Below are positions 47,712-59,445 of a stretch of 60,000 bases of DNA, one piece after another. The position numbers and the translations under genes are program-made. The stretch's first letter is position 1. Each line of letters opens with the position of its first letter. The notes under the pieces are model-generated. The model was not told where the DNA came from. It searched no databases and saw only the letters and a program-made list of their open reading frames with translations. The stretch lies in NCBI RefSeq assembly GCF_008831285.2, contig NC_045140.1, forward strand, positions 725,528 through 785,527, in the 5' to 3' direction. This DNA comes from Nymphaea colorata. Taxonomy: Eukaryota > Streptophyta > Magnoliopsida > Nymphaeales > Nymphaeaceae.

Positions 47712-47879
47712 GGCGGAGCCACATGGTGCTGCCCACACCAGCTTCACAAACGTTATTTGCTTTTACATTACCAATTTGATACTAAATTGATATATTTAGT
47801 GTTCATATATATAGGTTTCCTTAAAATTATAAAACTTGCTGAATTAGTGCCCACACCAGTCAAAATTCCTGGCTTCGCC
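47712..47879. mobile_element. MITE-like element, copy in unit 1
   Basis: Ends GGCGGAGCCACATGGTG and, complemented, GGCGAAGCCAGGAATTTTGAC form imperfect terminal inverted repeats around AT-rich DNA. It matches 56299-56484 but lacks 14 bp of a hairpin present there. It lies about 150 bp upstream of A1. Confidence 0.5.
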
Positions 47880-49535
47880 ATTCCACCTAAAACCAACTTA
47901 AAGTTACAATTCCGGCGAGCGGAAGGAAGGATGAAGCTTCCTTTTTCCGTAACTTTCTTTCATTGTTGAGATCCAATTATGTTTTCACATCTTAGTGAAT
48001 TCGTAATACACTCATCAACTAAAGTAAGTATTACATTACCATCGTTAAATTTAACCTCACGACCAAACTCACGCCGGTGCATCAGTTCGACCATCTACGC
48101 TACAGCCCTTAGTGCCCATTGTAATTGAAGTTTTCTTTTTCAAGAAAGTCATGAAGAGATGTTAACAAATGAAAGTGAAAGATGCATTTTTACCTTCTCA
48201 TTAATCCCATGTTCATAGTCGGTTTTAAATTCAATGGAACTCCAATCAGTTGCATTTTGATCATAACCCATTAATCCCATGTTCATCTATTGGGTTTTGA
48301 ATTCAGACTCAAAAGGGAATGTATTCTATCTGAATCTCAATTTTAAATTTGAAATCTAAATCCAATCCACATCAGACTTTTAGGTGCATGACTGAATATC
48401 AATCTCACTTTTAAACCTACCATTGATTTGGACCTATGTTGTGATATGTTAAGAGCTAAGATTCCCCCGCATAAAAGACAGAATTGGCTTGGAATCTATT
48501 TGGTGGAGGCCTCAAGTCTTGAGAATTAAATTTTACCTATTAAATTTTTCAAAATTTTTAGTTTAGCCCCCATAAAACTTCTGAAGAAATAGGCGTTGAC
48601 AATGTTAAAGATTTTCAAAAATTTTATTATGCAATTGTGAACATTGTATAATAACAGGCTGCCCACGCAGCTGATAAATTTCATCTTAACCAAAAAAAAA
48701 AATAGATCAAACAAGAGGGCACCAAGCATTGGCTTTTGAGTTTTTATATATGAAAAATCATTACAAGCATGTCATCGATGCTCCCAATAATATAATAAAC
48801 AATTGCTCGAAAGGCAGTGGCAGAGATGCATCTAATAAAAAACTTCAGGTTAATTCAATATTTGATTTGAAATTAATTCACTACTAAGCGCATGGATGAA
48901 AACATATTTAAGCAAGACACATATTTTGTTTAACAAGTTGAATTAACTGATAAAAGTCTGTTGAATGAAATGGGAGTGTTGATGTTTATGCCATTAAAAG
49001 TCAGGCAAAGCTCCAGGTTTATGTAAAAATTTAAGACAAGCTGCCATCTGGTTCGATCGATCGGCCATGGTTCTTCCATTGTTCATCTGATTTCTTCACT
49101 TTCTTCCCACAATGACAGTACTGTTCAATACTGGTGATTGAATGCCTTGAGTGCCTTATGGATATGAAAAGGAAAGTCATGTATATAACTGTTTGCATTC
49201 TGGAAAAGAATAGTTCATTATAAGCAACCAAAGAAAAAATGTTTGCATGCTTCCTTTTTAATATAATAAGTTGCAAGTAGTTCTACCATATACATAAATT
49301 CTTATTGTACATATTCTACATATATATGTTTATATTCATAATATATCATGTTTATATTCATAATATCCTATAAAAATGTAAGTTTAGCCATTAACAAAGG
49401 CAGTTCAATTTGGAATTCTAATGTAAGAATGAACATGTAGCCAGACGTTGGCACCCTGTGCATTTAATTTTAAGCAATATATCTGAAATTTAACCGCTTA
49501 TATATCGGCATTGGAAAATCTAGCGATATAAATGC
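47880..49535. other. Spacer between genes A1 and B1, no gene seen
   Basis: Matches 56485-58466 of unit 2. Contains SINE-like words (GTGCATCAGTTCGACC, about 48077) and a stretch similar to the DNA flanking gene A (about 48706-49090 versus 43960-44900), evidence of the older A/B duplication. Unit 1 lacks about 335 bp present at 57784-58118 in unit 2. Confidence 0.6.
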
Positions 49536-50552
49536 TTACCTTTGACGGTGAGGTCCTTCCTTGCCATGATGGTGCTTCAGCTCCGGTGTCGAGTTGATAA
49601 TCTTCAATGCCTCATTCTGGGCCTCGACTTTCAAGTCGGAGAGATGCAGTTCCATGTACGTCTCCTCGAGCTCTTCCGCCCTTGGCGTCCACGGCCTTCC
49701 CGGCGCCGGCAGCTTCTCCGGCAAGAGGTTCGATAGTCCCCTGTACCTAAACAACCATTCAAGCACGGAAACTGAAAGTAAACAGAATAAGGATTGTTCG
49801 TGAGCAATGGACAATGTGGAGAGATCGAAGAAAGGAAGATGGTAGTTGAGAGAAGAAAGAAACTGACGATTCCTTGAACGCCATGTACGTGTCTCCGGTT
49901 TGACTTCTCACGTCTTCCTGGGAGACGCGCAGAAGCATCTCCAGTTGAATGTGCCAAATTTTCTTCACCTGCCACAATCTGTCGCTGGCTTGATCAGAAA
50001 CCGGCTTTTCCGGTGAATTTCTCGGCCATGCGAAGGACGGAGAGAATCCTGAGCTAATTTGAAGAACACCAATCAAAGAAATATGTGGATTGCTTACATC
50101 GCTTCCGTCGCGAGGATCAACTTGTCGTCATTGACGCTCATGCTTTGCGCTCCCGATGCCCTCTCCTCGGCTTCATCTTGCGCTCCTCTGTTACACCCAT
50201 CTTTCCTGAGACATGGCTCCGCGATCCTCTCCCTCAGTGGACACAGCACGGCGGCGAGGTCACCGAGTCGCGGTGCTTCCTCCTGATCGGCGTCATCCCC
50301 CTCGTCTCCACACTCCGCGAACACCGAATTTTCCGGCTCAGGAGACATGCCGGAATGCGGTTCGGGTGCCAGAAGGAGTCCAGATTCTTGCCCGCCGGTA
50401 CATTGCACGAGGACTTCGGGCGCCGCGGGAAGCTGGTCCGAGGCGGTTCGGGAGGGTGGTGGTTGCGAGTAGTTGGGTGGCGGAGGACCGGTGGAGGATC
50501 GAACAGGGCCGGCTGTATTCCGTCGACTGCGCCGGCGTCCAGATCGGTTCAT
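49536..50552 (-). CDS. Unrecognised three-exon gene, paralogue B1 (258 aa)
   Basis: Exons on the minus strand: 50098-50552 (starts MNRSGRRRSRR), 49868-49978 and 49536-49746, with the same phase-2 junctions and equivalent splice positions as gene A. The organisation matches A: Arg-rich start, Pro-rich stretch containing PPPPNYSQPP, acidic middle (residues about 80-130), exon-2 core WQVKKIWHIQLEMLLRVSQ, and exon-3 core NLLPEKLPAPGRPWTPRAEE. The C-terminus is His/Lys/Arg-rich (HHHGKEGPHRQR) instead of A's Cys-containing tail. Similarity to A is clear but well diverged. Homology to the ancestral upstream region ends 89 bp before the ATG at the duplication junction. Family unknown. Confidence 0.72.
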
Positions 50553-50641
50553 CCTTGTGGTGCAACCCCTACGCCCGAATGGATCGTTGGTTTTGTCTTC
50601 ATTGGGAACGGATTTTGTTTCCTGAATGATAGTAGATTTGG

Positions 50642-50654
50642 TGGGGAGCTGGGA

Positions 50655-50688
<34 letters not shown>
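50642..50688. other. Tandem-duplication junction with 15-bp filler and (AT)16
   Basis: Left of 50641 the sequence matches 59521-59532. Right of 50688 it matches BAGP1 intron 13 from 34889. Between them lie 15 bp of G-rich filler (50642-50656) and an AT run (50657-50688). The G-rich filler next to TTTGG may derive from the T/G tract at 34818-34844. Confidence 0.88.
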
Positions 50689-50690
<2 letters not shown>

Positions 50691-51192
50691 TGTTTATTGG
50701 GCATGGAAAATCTTTTTTTAATCATTGGCTTGGTTACTGTTGCTCAAGTATCAGATGCACTATTTGGCTGTGCCATCATATACAATACCACTTCTCCTTA
50801 CGTTTGGCTAATGATCTATGTTTGCTGAGTTGTGGGGTTTATCCATGTAGATGATTCATGGGGCTAGCATGACTTTTGAATGTTGGGGATCAGTTAGTGC
50901 CTTCTCTCTCTCTCTCTCAAGTGACAAAAGATTCATTTTATTCATCAAAAAGCCAGATTCAGTTAATGCCTTGTCCTTAAGCTGCTTCTTGCTGGGGATG
51001 TGGCTTTGATGTGCGAAGTTGATGATTGTTAAGGTCTTTGTCATCCTATTTCTGAAAAACAATTATGTTTCATGTTGCTTGTGACCACTTCTTTTCATGG
51101 TGTATAAACACAGAAACATCATTTGTCCAGTCAGTTTGCAGGGACATTAACAGATTTATTAATTTTTGTATACATGTGCACGTTCTCTCATG

Positions 51193-51233
<41 letters not shown>

Positions 51234-51342
51234 GCAAAGCACAAGGACCATCTCATGGTGAAGACACAGACTATTTATGTTATGGAAACCGTAGCTTTCT
51301 CTGTTGCATACCATGCCTAAGGTGCTGCTTCTGGATCTGCAG

Positions 51343-53233
51343 ATTGGCCCATGGCACACTGCCAATCAATACACGGGACAGGTGAGAGAGATAACATTCA
51401 GATCAGTTTGCAATAGTCCGATGTGTCCTCCAGATACAGCTATGACTGAATGGCAGCATGCCATTCTGTCGACTAATAACATGAACCTGGTATTTACTGA
51501 TCATATACCCTTTTAGGCTCTTTCAGAATGTTGCCTGTACTATCTTTTTCTGAACTGTTAACAATTTCTTGCTTAATCAGGTATTTGAGTCGGTGCAACA
51601 GGCGCATGACGTGCCTTTTGGATCATACTTCGAAGTAATGTCTTACTTCAAAGCTTTTTTATCTGTTTTTTGGTCTATAAAGTTCTTTTTTTTTTCTCTC
51701 ACTATGATGCCTAAAGTCTAAGCAATTTACGTTTTTAAGTTTAGGTTTGTAATTCTTACTGACATACAAACAAAGATAGAAGTAAAGGGTATTTGCGTAA
51801 GGGTTAAATTCATCATGTCCGAGACCAGTTTCTTGAAATTCAGGAAACCTGCATTCTTTAAGATCTCTCTATGAACCCTTGTAAATGGAGAGGATCATAG
51901 TCCCACCAGGTTAGAGATAAGAAGAACATTATCTGAAATAGATTTGGGTGGAATCATTGTTTAGCTTCAGTTCTTTATAGCCTTGTTATGCCCTCTTTTG
52001 TTGCACAAAAAACATGTAGGAACATTCCTTTAATTCCCTCTGTTAGGATTGGATGGCTTGTTTGGAATAAGAAGCAACCCAACCTCTTCATCCTCATCCA
52101 TAACTGATTCATGTAGCCAGAAAATTGTGCATATCCTACTGGCACCTGAAGAGATTTATCTTGTCACCTTCACCTTACAAAGGAAAAATTTATGTCTTCA
52201 AGAAGGGAAGATGATAGTGACAAGGGAACATGCATATAGTCTGCAAACCCTATATGATGTGTGTGTGTGTGTGTGTGTGTGTGTGATGTTGACAAGTAGT
52301 TGATTAAACGTTTTGATAGAAGACAAAAGATAATCATGCAAAATTTTTAAAGTATTTAAATGAAAACAATATCGGAGTTCGTCAAAGTTGACTGATTGGA
52401 AATGGGCACTGACTGGGATGTCTGCGCCCAGTATTGGGCTTTTATGTTCGCTGAGCCATGTTCTGGACAGCACCCAAGTCCTCAAGCAGGTGCCACAGCC
52501 TTCTTGGCATGTTTATGTCTTTAGCTGTGTATTCATGTCTGTCATTTTTATTAAGAAGCACCAGGATGCTGAAACTGATATGTGTGTCAGGTACATTCGA
52601 AGTGGGTCTTAGAAACAAAGTCAGACTCTGGCATTCTGGCCATCAAAGTTGGTATGTGCAACCTGTCTGGGAATTTCCCTTCTTCATTCCTTTTTCCATT
52701 CAAGAGTTAAAAAACTTGAAATGAAATACTTTCAGGTGCACATTTTAAGAAATGGTGTGTGATGCAGTCGAAGATAAAAAATAGTGCTGTCCATGAGGTA
52801 AGCAGCAACTGTTCAGCCACCAACAAATTTATATGGTGGGCGTAGTTCAACTGCCTTTATTATGTTTCAACCTCTCATCGCTCAATCAGAACTTTCTTTC
52901 TTGTTCATAACTTCACTTTTGAGTGAGAATAAATGGTAAAGGTGGAAAGTGCTTGTTTGACATTGGATATTTTCTCGTTCTAGTAGACTTTCTCAAGCAA
53001 GTCCTCAACTAGACTATAACCTTTCTTCAGTTGAGCTCAAACTCTTGCTCACTAGGACAGACTTGTTTTACAGAGTTTGTCTTCTCCTGCCCTCAACTGA
53101 TGTGTTAGTCAATCCCGTGCAGTACAAAAAAGAAGCAGAGCTGATGTTAGAAGTGGCACGGGAGTATCTGAAGTCTTTGACTTCCAGGGAAGGTTTGAAC
53201 GGCATTTCCAGTGAAGGCGACCCAAATACCTGA
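51343..53233 (+). pseudogene. 3' fragment of BAGP1 (exons 14-18 only)
   Basis: Exons correspond to 51343-51489, 51581-51634, 52591-52651, 52736-52797 and 53123-53233. I see no base difference from the parent exons, and all splice sites and the stop codon are intact. Exons 1-13 (membrane anchor, C2, GRAM and the start of VASt) and the promoter are absent. The fragment would encode only about the last 144 residues (most of VASt and the C-terminal helix). It is probably non-functional, but it could be transcribed from neighbouring sequence or act as an alternative 3' end by read-through. Confidence 0.9.
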
Positions 53234-53630
53234 TTCTGTAAAGATTAAGAGCAAAAGCTTATTCCGTCTACACAGGCAATCTTTCTGCCTGTCCCCTCTG
53301 CTGGAAGTAGCTTGCTGTTTGTAGTATTTTTCAGGGGATGTGCATCTAGACGTGCCTTTCATGGTTCCATTTGGAACTTGATAAGGTTGGAATTTTGTAT
53401 TTTTACTGGCCTTGCCCTTCCTGTAAAAACATTATAGTGATGTCATATAATGAACCAATAATTAGAAATACTATTCAGAAATGCTGTTGCCACCGTCTCT
53501 TTCACTTCTCATGTTCAAGTTCTTCAGTTTCTACTAAGTCTTTAGGTTCACTCACACTTATCCATATCCTTTAGAAAGATTAAATGCATCCTATCAGTTC
53601 TATCGGGGCTCTGTTCATTTTTATGGGAGC

Positions 53631-54007
53631 TGGCGTCTGGGAGTTGGCCAAACTTCAGAAGTTTTGAACACTGCAGGGATTGCTAGTTAAGATCAGAGGA
53701 TCGCTCCCACTCTACCTCTAGTTTGGTAAGCAGAGAGAGAGAAAGAGATCACTAAGGGTCTAGAGAGAAACATCGGAAGTTGAACGTGCAAAAAATATAG
53801 GCAAAATTAAAGAGGATTAGAAAGAGCTGAACTGCATGACATGAGGTACGAGCAATAACCCAAGCCAATTGACAGCTGGTTAAGGTTCCCCTCCCTTTTA
53901 TTTCAATAAAATGATATTTACAGGCTAAGAAAAAAAAAGGAGGATGTATAAAAAATGTTGTGCATCATAACAAAAAAAAGAAGCAATACCGGCGAGCACA
54001 CAAATGT
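53631..54007. other. Unit-2-specific segment, no gene seen
   Basis: About 377 bp replacing the 1.7-kb unit-1 segment. It starts TGGCGTCTGGG, contains a GA-rich run (about 53730-53750) and ends near GAGCACACA. This is vaguely LTR-like (TG...CA ends), but without matching flanking duplications. Confidence 0.5.
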
Positions 54008-55046
54008 TATCCAATTCAATGTGACTTTTACTTTTTTGTTGAATCCAATTCTTTTTTACTCGTACTTGGACAAAATTTCAAACATCTCAAACAAAAAATA
54101 TGCCGAATATTTGAAGGACTATTACCAAAAGCGTGCTCGAGTTTTAGGATTTACGTTTAACAAGTTGACTTGATTGCAAAAAAAAAAAAACAAATCTGTT
54201 GAATGAAAATGTGAGTGTTGATGTTTATACCATTAAAAGTTGGGTCAGCTCCAGATTTGATCTGTAAAAGTTTAGTCTCTCTGTGATCTCTCTCATTCAA
54301 TCAAGTTTTCAGATTTGGAGGCAAATTAACAAGCTGGCGTCTGGTCGACCATGGTCTTTCCGTTGTTGGAAGTGTTGTCGTGATCCGAATCCTCATCTCC
54401 TTCCTTTTCTTTCTGCACGCTCCTATCACCCCTGCTCAACATTTTCGGGTGGTAATGCATGCATCAGTATTATAAAGGAAAGAAAATTTATCCCCAGAAA
54501 AACTCGGCCAAGACAAAATCTCCCCGCTTTTTAATCTTTTTAGGCTTTCTTAAAAGATGGAAAATATCAGTACATATAAAAATTTATAGACTGGTCACTA
54601 AACGATATCGGGTGTTTGGAAATTGCCTTTTTTTTTTTTTTTTTTTTTTTATAGTTCAAGGCTGCTTAAGGACTTAGTTTAAAGACTTAATCAGTTGGTC
54701 TACCATTTGCAGTCAAGAAGAGTAGCGCCCCACCTGAACTGAACTAATTGATACATTTGCAGCCCACCAACTTTACCAGCTATACTTTAAGAGACAAACT
54801 TTTGAAAAATACACTTAGAGGATTAGAGACAATTGATACACTTAATTTTATATACTGTTCCTTCCTCTTTAAAATATGAAGTTGCAGGTCTATGTAAACT
54901 CCTATTGTTCTCTCCATATATAAAATTTGCATTCATATTTTTTTAGTTTTAGCAATTGAAGAGAGGTCGTTACTTTCGAAACTTAAAATCTGGTTTTCGA
55001 AATCTTGGCACCACATGTACTTAACCTTATAAAATTTCGCCCGAAA

Positions 55047-56149
55047 TTATGAAAAATCTAACGATCGGAACGCTTGCCTGCAACGGGGACACCTCCCTGC
55101 TTCTTGGAACTCCGCCATCTCGTAGTCGTCGAAGATCGCCATTACCTCTTTCTTGGCCTTGTCTTTCAAGCCAGAAAGATGCAGTCCCGAGTACGTCCTT
55201 TCGAGCTCTTCCACCCTGCGCGTCCACGGCCTTCCGAACTTCGGCAGCTTCTCCGGCAAGAGGCACGATATCGCCTTGTACCTGAACGACCACTCAAGAA
55301 AGAAGCAAGAAAGCAAGCGTAAGAATTGTTCGAGAATGACGGAAAGTGTCGACAGATTGAAAGAAGGGAAGATGGCCGTCACTTGTTAAGACAACATGGA
55401 AGATATCTGTAAAAAGACGAAGAAAAGAAAGAAACTGACGAGTCCTTGAGGTCCTGGAACGTGGCCAGTCCGGTTTCATCTAGCACGTTGTACTGGGGAA
55501 TGCGCAGAGACATCTCCAGTTGAATGTGCCTGACTTTTTTCACCTGCCACAAACTGTCCCGGGTTTTATCAGATAGCAGCTCTTAAGGCCAATCATTCTC
55601 GGCCGTCGGACGGTCGCCGGAGAAATTGAGAAAATTTGAAGAACGCCAACCAAGAAATATATGGACTGCTTACACAGATTCGATCGTGAGGAGCATCGTT
55701 TCGTCTTCGACGCTCATGCATTGCCATCCCGATGCCCTGTCCTCGGCTTCGTCTTGCCCTCCTCGGTTCCATTCATGTATCCGGAGACACGGCTCGGCGA
55801 TCGTCTCCCTCAGTCGACTCAGCGCGGCAGGGAGGTCATGGAGTGGCGGGGCTTCCTCCTGATCGGCGCCCTCCGCCTCGTCTCTCCCTTCCGCGGACAC
55901 CGAATTTTCTGTCTCGGGAGACACGCCGGAATGCGGTTCTGGTGCAGGAGGGAGTCCGGAGTCTTGCCTGTCGGTGCATGGCACGAGGACTTGGGGCTCC
56001 GCGGGAAGCGGTTTCGAGGCGGGTCGACGGTATGGTGGTACTGAGTAGTTGGGTGGCGGAGGAGGTGGCCTGCGTGGCGGAGGTGAAGGTGGAGCCGCGG
56101 CGGATGGGACAGTGACCGCTGGATTCCGCCGGCGTCTGGATCGGCCCAT
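55047..56149 (-). CDS. Unrecognised three-exon gene, paralogue A2 (274 aa)
   Basis: Exons on the minus strand: 55674-56149, 55440-55553 and 55047-55281, at a constant +8587 offset from A1. Exon 1 shows about two base differences from A1 in 476 bp. Exon 2 begins with Leu-Trp-Gln instead of A1's Met-Trp-Gln, the form shared with the B genes. In exon 3 the tail reads RCPRC instead of RCRRC, with Val for Gly in the KKEVMAIF segment. Splice sites are intact and the frame is open throughout. The organisation (Arg-rich start, polyproline, acidic middle, conserved C-terminal half) and the unknown function are as for A1. Confidence 0.72.
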
Positions 56150-56298
56150 GCTTGTAATGCGACGTCGACGCTCGAATGGAGCCTCAAGTCTTGTTTTGTC
56201 ATCATGGACGGATCCGTTTCCTAAATGCCAGTTGATTCGGATATCCGATTTGGGTTCATTTTTTGGTTTCGAAATCAGGCGTCATAAGTCCTACTTAT

Positions 56299-56484
56299 GG
56301 CGGAGCCACATGGTGACTGGTGTGGGCAACTGCCCACACCAGCTTCACAAACGTTATTTGCTTTTACATTACCAATTTGATACTAAATTGATATATTTTT
56401 ACTGTTCATATATATACAGGTGCTTCTAAAATTATAAATCTTGTTAAATTAGTGCCCACACCAGTCAAAATTCTTGGCTTCGCC
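56299..56484. mobile_element. MITE-like element, copy in unit 2, with perfect 12-bp hairpin
   Basis: Same inverted ends as 47712-47879. Inside the left end, 56317-56342 form a perfect 12-bp inverted repeat (CTGGTGTGGGCA, 2-nt loop) of which unit 1 has lost one arm. Confidence 0.55.
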
Positions 56485-58466
56485 ATCCGCCTAAATCCAA
56501 CTTAAAGTTACAATTCCGGCGAGTGGAAGGAAGGATGAAGCGTCCTTTTTCCGTAACTTTCTTTCATTGTTGAAATCCAATTATGTTTTTAGATCTTAGT
56601 GCATTCGTAATACACTCATCAACTAAAGTATTGCATTACCATCGTTAAATTTAACCTCACGCCGGTGCATCAGTCCGACCATCTACGCTACTGCCCTTAG
56701 TGCCCATTGTAATTGAAGTTTTCTTTTTCAAGAAAATCATGAAGAGATGTTACAAATGAAAGTGAAAGATGCATGTTTACCTTCTCATTAATCCCATGTT
56801 CATAGTCGGATTTAAATTCAGTCAACAAATGGAACTCCAATCAGTTGAATTTTTATCATAACCCATTAATCCCATGTTCATATATTGGGGTTTGAATTCA
56901 GATTCAAAAGGGAATGTATTCTATCTGAATCTCAATTTTAAATTTGAAATCTAAATCCAATCCACATCAGACTTTTAAGTGCGTGACTGAATATAAATCT
57001 CACTTTTAAATCTACCATTGATTTGGAGCCATGTTGTTATATGTTAAGAGCTAAGATTCCCCCGCATAAAAGACAGAATTGGCTTGGAATCTATTTGATG
57101 GAGGCCTCAAGTCTTGAGAATTAAATTTTATATATTAAATTTTTCAAAATTTTTAGTTTAGCCCCCATAAAACTTCTGAAGAAATAGGCGTTGACCATGT
57201 TAAAGATTTTCAAAAAAATTATTATGCAATTGTGAACATTGTATAATAACAGGCTGCCCACACAGCTGATAAATTTCATCTTAACAAAAAAAAAAAACAG
57301 ATCAAACAAGAGGGCACCAAGCATTGGCTTTTGAGTTTTTAAATATGAAAAATCATTACAAGCATGTCATCGATGCACCCAATAATATAATAAACAATTG
57401 CTCGAAAGGCAGTGGCAGAGATGCATCTAATAAAAAACTTCAGGTTAATTCAATATTTGATTTGAAATTAATTCACCACTAAGCGCATGGATGAAAACAT
57501 ATTTAAGCAAGACACATATTTTGTTTAACAAGTTGAATTAACTGATAAAAGTCTGTTGAATGAAATGGGAGTGTTCATGTTTATACCATTAAAAGTTAGG
57601 CAAAGCTCCAGGTTTATGTACAAATTTAAGACAAGCTCGCATCTGGTTCGATCGATCGGCCATGGTTCTTCCATTGTTCATCTGATTTCTTCACTTTCTT
57701 GCCACAATGACAGTACCTGTTCAATACTGGTGATTGAATGCCATGAATACCTTATGTATATGAAAAGGAAAGTCATGTATATAGCCCATAATTTATTCAT
57801 ACAAAACCTCAGCCGAATCAGCTTTTTAGGAGGGCTGGGTGATATGTTTAACAGTAAGAGTGGGGCCAGAAATTTTTCATTAGAATAGCTAAATAATAGT
57901 TTCAAAATTGTAACAAGCATCAAAATATAATTTTTCAAAATTTTTATATTATATAACCTAAATGATTTTTTTTAAATTATATGTAAAATTTTCAAAGATA
58001 ATTTTACTAAGTTAGCCCATAAATATTTGATTTCTTATCTAGGCTCAAATTCTTGTTGGTAATGTTAGACAAAGGCGCCAGGCTGTTAAAGCATGATCTT
58101 TTGAGGCAAGAAAACATTCTGCATTCTGGAAAAGAATAGTTCATTATAAGCAACCAAAAAAAAAAAAAAAAGTTTGCATGCTTCCTTTTTAATATAATAA
58201 GCTGCAAGTAGTTCTACCATATACATAAATTCATATTGTACATATTCTACAGATATATGTTTATAGTCATAATATATCATGTTTATATTCATAATATCCT
58301 ATAAAAATGTAAGTTTAGCCATTAACAAAGGCAGTTCAATTTGGAATTCTAATGTAAGAATGAACATGTAGCCAGACGTTGGCACCCTGTGCATTTAATT
58401 TTAAGCAATATATCTGAAATTTAACCGCTTATATATCGGCCATGGAAAATCTATCGATATAAATGC
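56485..58466. other. Spacer between genes A2 and B2, no gene seen
   Basis: Matches 47880-49535. Contains about 335 bp (57784-58118) absent from unit 1. The end of that block (about 58045-58115) resembles the flank of gene A1 (about 46135-46200), so it is probably ancestral and was deleted from unit 1. Confidence 0.6.
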
Positions 58467-59445
58467 TTACCTTTGACGGTGAGGTCCTTCCTTGCCATGA
58501 TGGTGCTTCAGCTCCGGTGTCGAGTTGAGAATCTTCAATGCCTCATTCTGGGCCTCGACTTTCAAGTCGGAGAGATGCAGTTCCATGTACGTCTCCTCGA
58601 GCAATTCCGCCCTTGGCGTCCACGGCCTTCCCGGCGCCGGCAGCTTCTCCGGCAAGAGGTTCGATAGCCCCCTGTACCTAAACAACCATTCAAGATTGTT
58701 CGTGAGCAACGGACAATGTGGAGAGATAGAAGAAAGGAAGATGGTAGTTGAGAGAAGATAGAAACTGACGATTCCTTGAACGCCTTGTACGTGTCTCCGG
58801 TTTGACTTCTCACGTCTTCCTGGGAGACGCGCAGAAGCCAAATTTTCTTATCCTGCCACAATCTGTCGCTGGCTTGATCAGAAACCGGCTTTTCCGGTGA
58901 ATTTCTCGGCCATACGAAGGACGGAGAGAATCCTGAGCTAATTTGAAGAACACCAACCAAAGAAATATGTGGATTGCTTACATCGCTTCCGTCGAGAGGA
59001 TCAATTTGTCGTCATTGACGCTCATGCATTGCGCTCCCGATGCCCTCTCCTCGGCTTCATCTTGCGCTCCTCTGTTACACTCATCTTTCCTGAGACATGG
59101 CTCCGCGATCCTCTCCCTCAGTGGACTCAGCACGGCGGCGAGGTCACCGAGTCGCGGTGCTTCCTCCTGATCGGCGTCATCCCCCTCGTCTCCACACTCC
59201 GCGAACACCGAATTTTCCGGCTCAGGAGACATGCCGGAATGCTGTTCGGGTGCCAGAAGGAGTCCAGATTCTTGCCCGCCGGTACATGGCACGAGGACTT
59301 CGGGCGCCGCGGGAAGCTGGTCCGAGGCGGTTCGGAAGGGTGGTGGTAGCGAGTAGTTGGGTGGCGGAGCTGGAGGTGGTGCGGTGGGGGACCGAACAGG
59401 GCCGGCTGTATTCCGTCGACTGCGCCGGCGTCCAGATCGGTTCAT
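58467..59445 (-). CDS. Unrecognised three-exon gene, paralogue B2 (255 aa)
   Basis: Exons on the minus strand: 58982-59445, 58770-58862 and 58467-58677. It is highly similar to B1. Exon 1 is 9 bp longer because of a longer proline-rich run (APPPAPPPNYS). Exon 2 is 18 bp shorter: an in-frame deletion removes six residues corresponding to HIQLEM of B1, the most conserved part of exon 2, and the residue before KKIW changes from Val to Asp. Intron 2 is also about 29 bp shorter. The frame and splice sites remain intact. Unlike B1 it keeps its ancestral upstream sequence beyond 59532. Function unknown; the deletion may weaken or alter this copy. Confidence 0.7.

Noticed and set aside
53631-54007. 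Solo LTR in unit 2
   Set aside because: TG...CA-like ends, but no target duplication and no second copy in the window to define an LTR. Left as unclassified unit-specific DNA.
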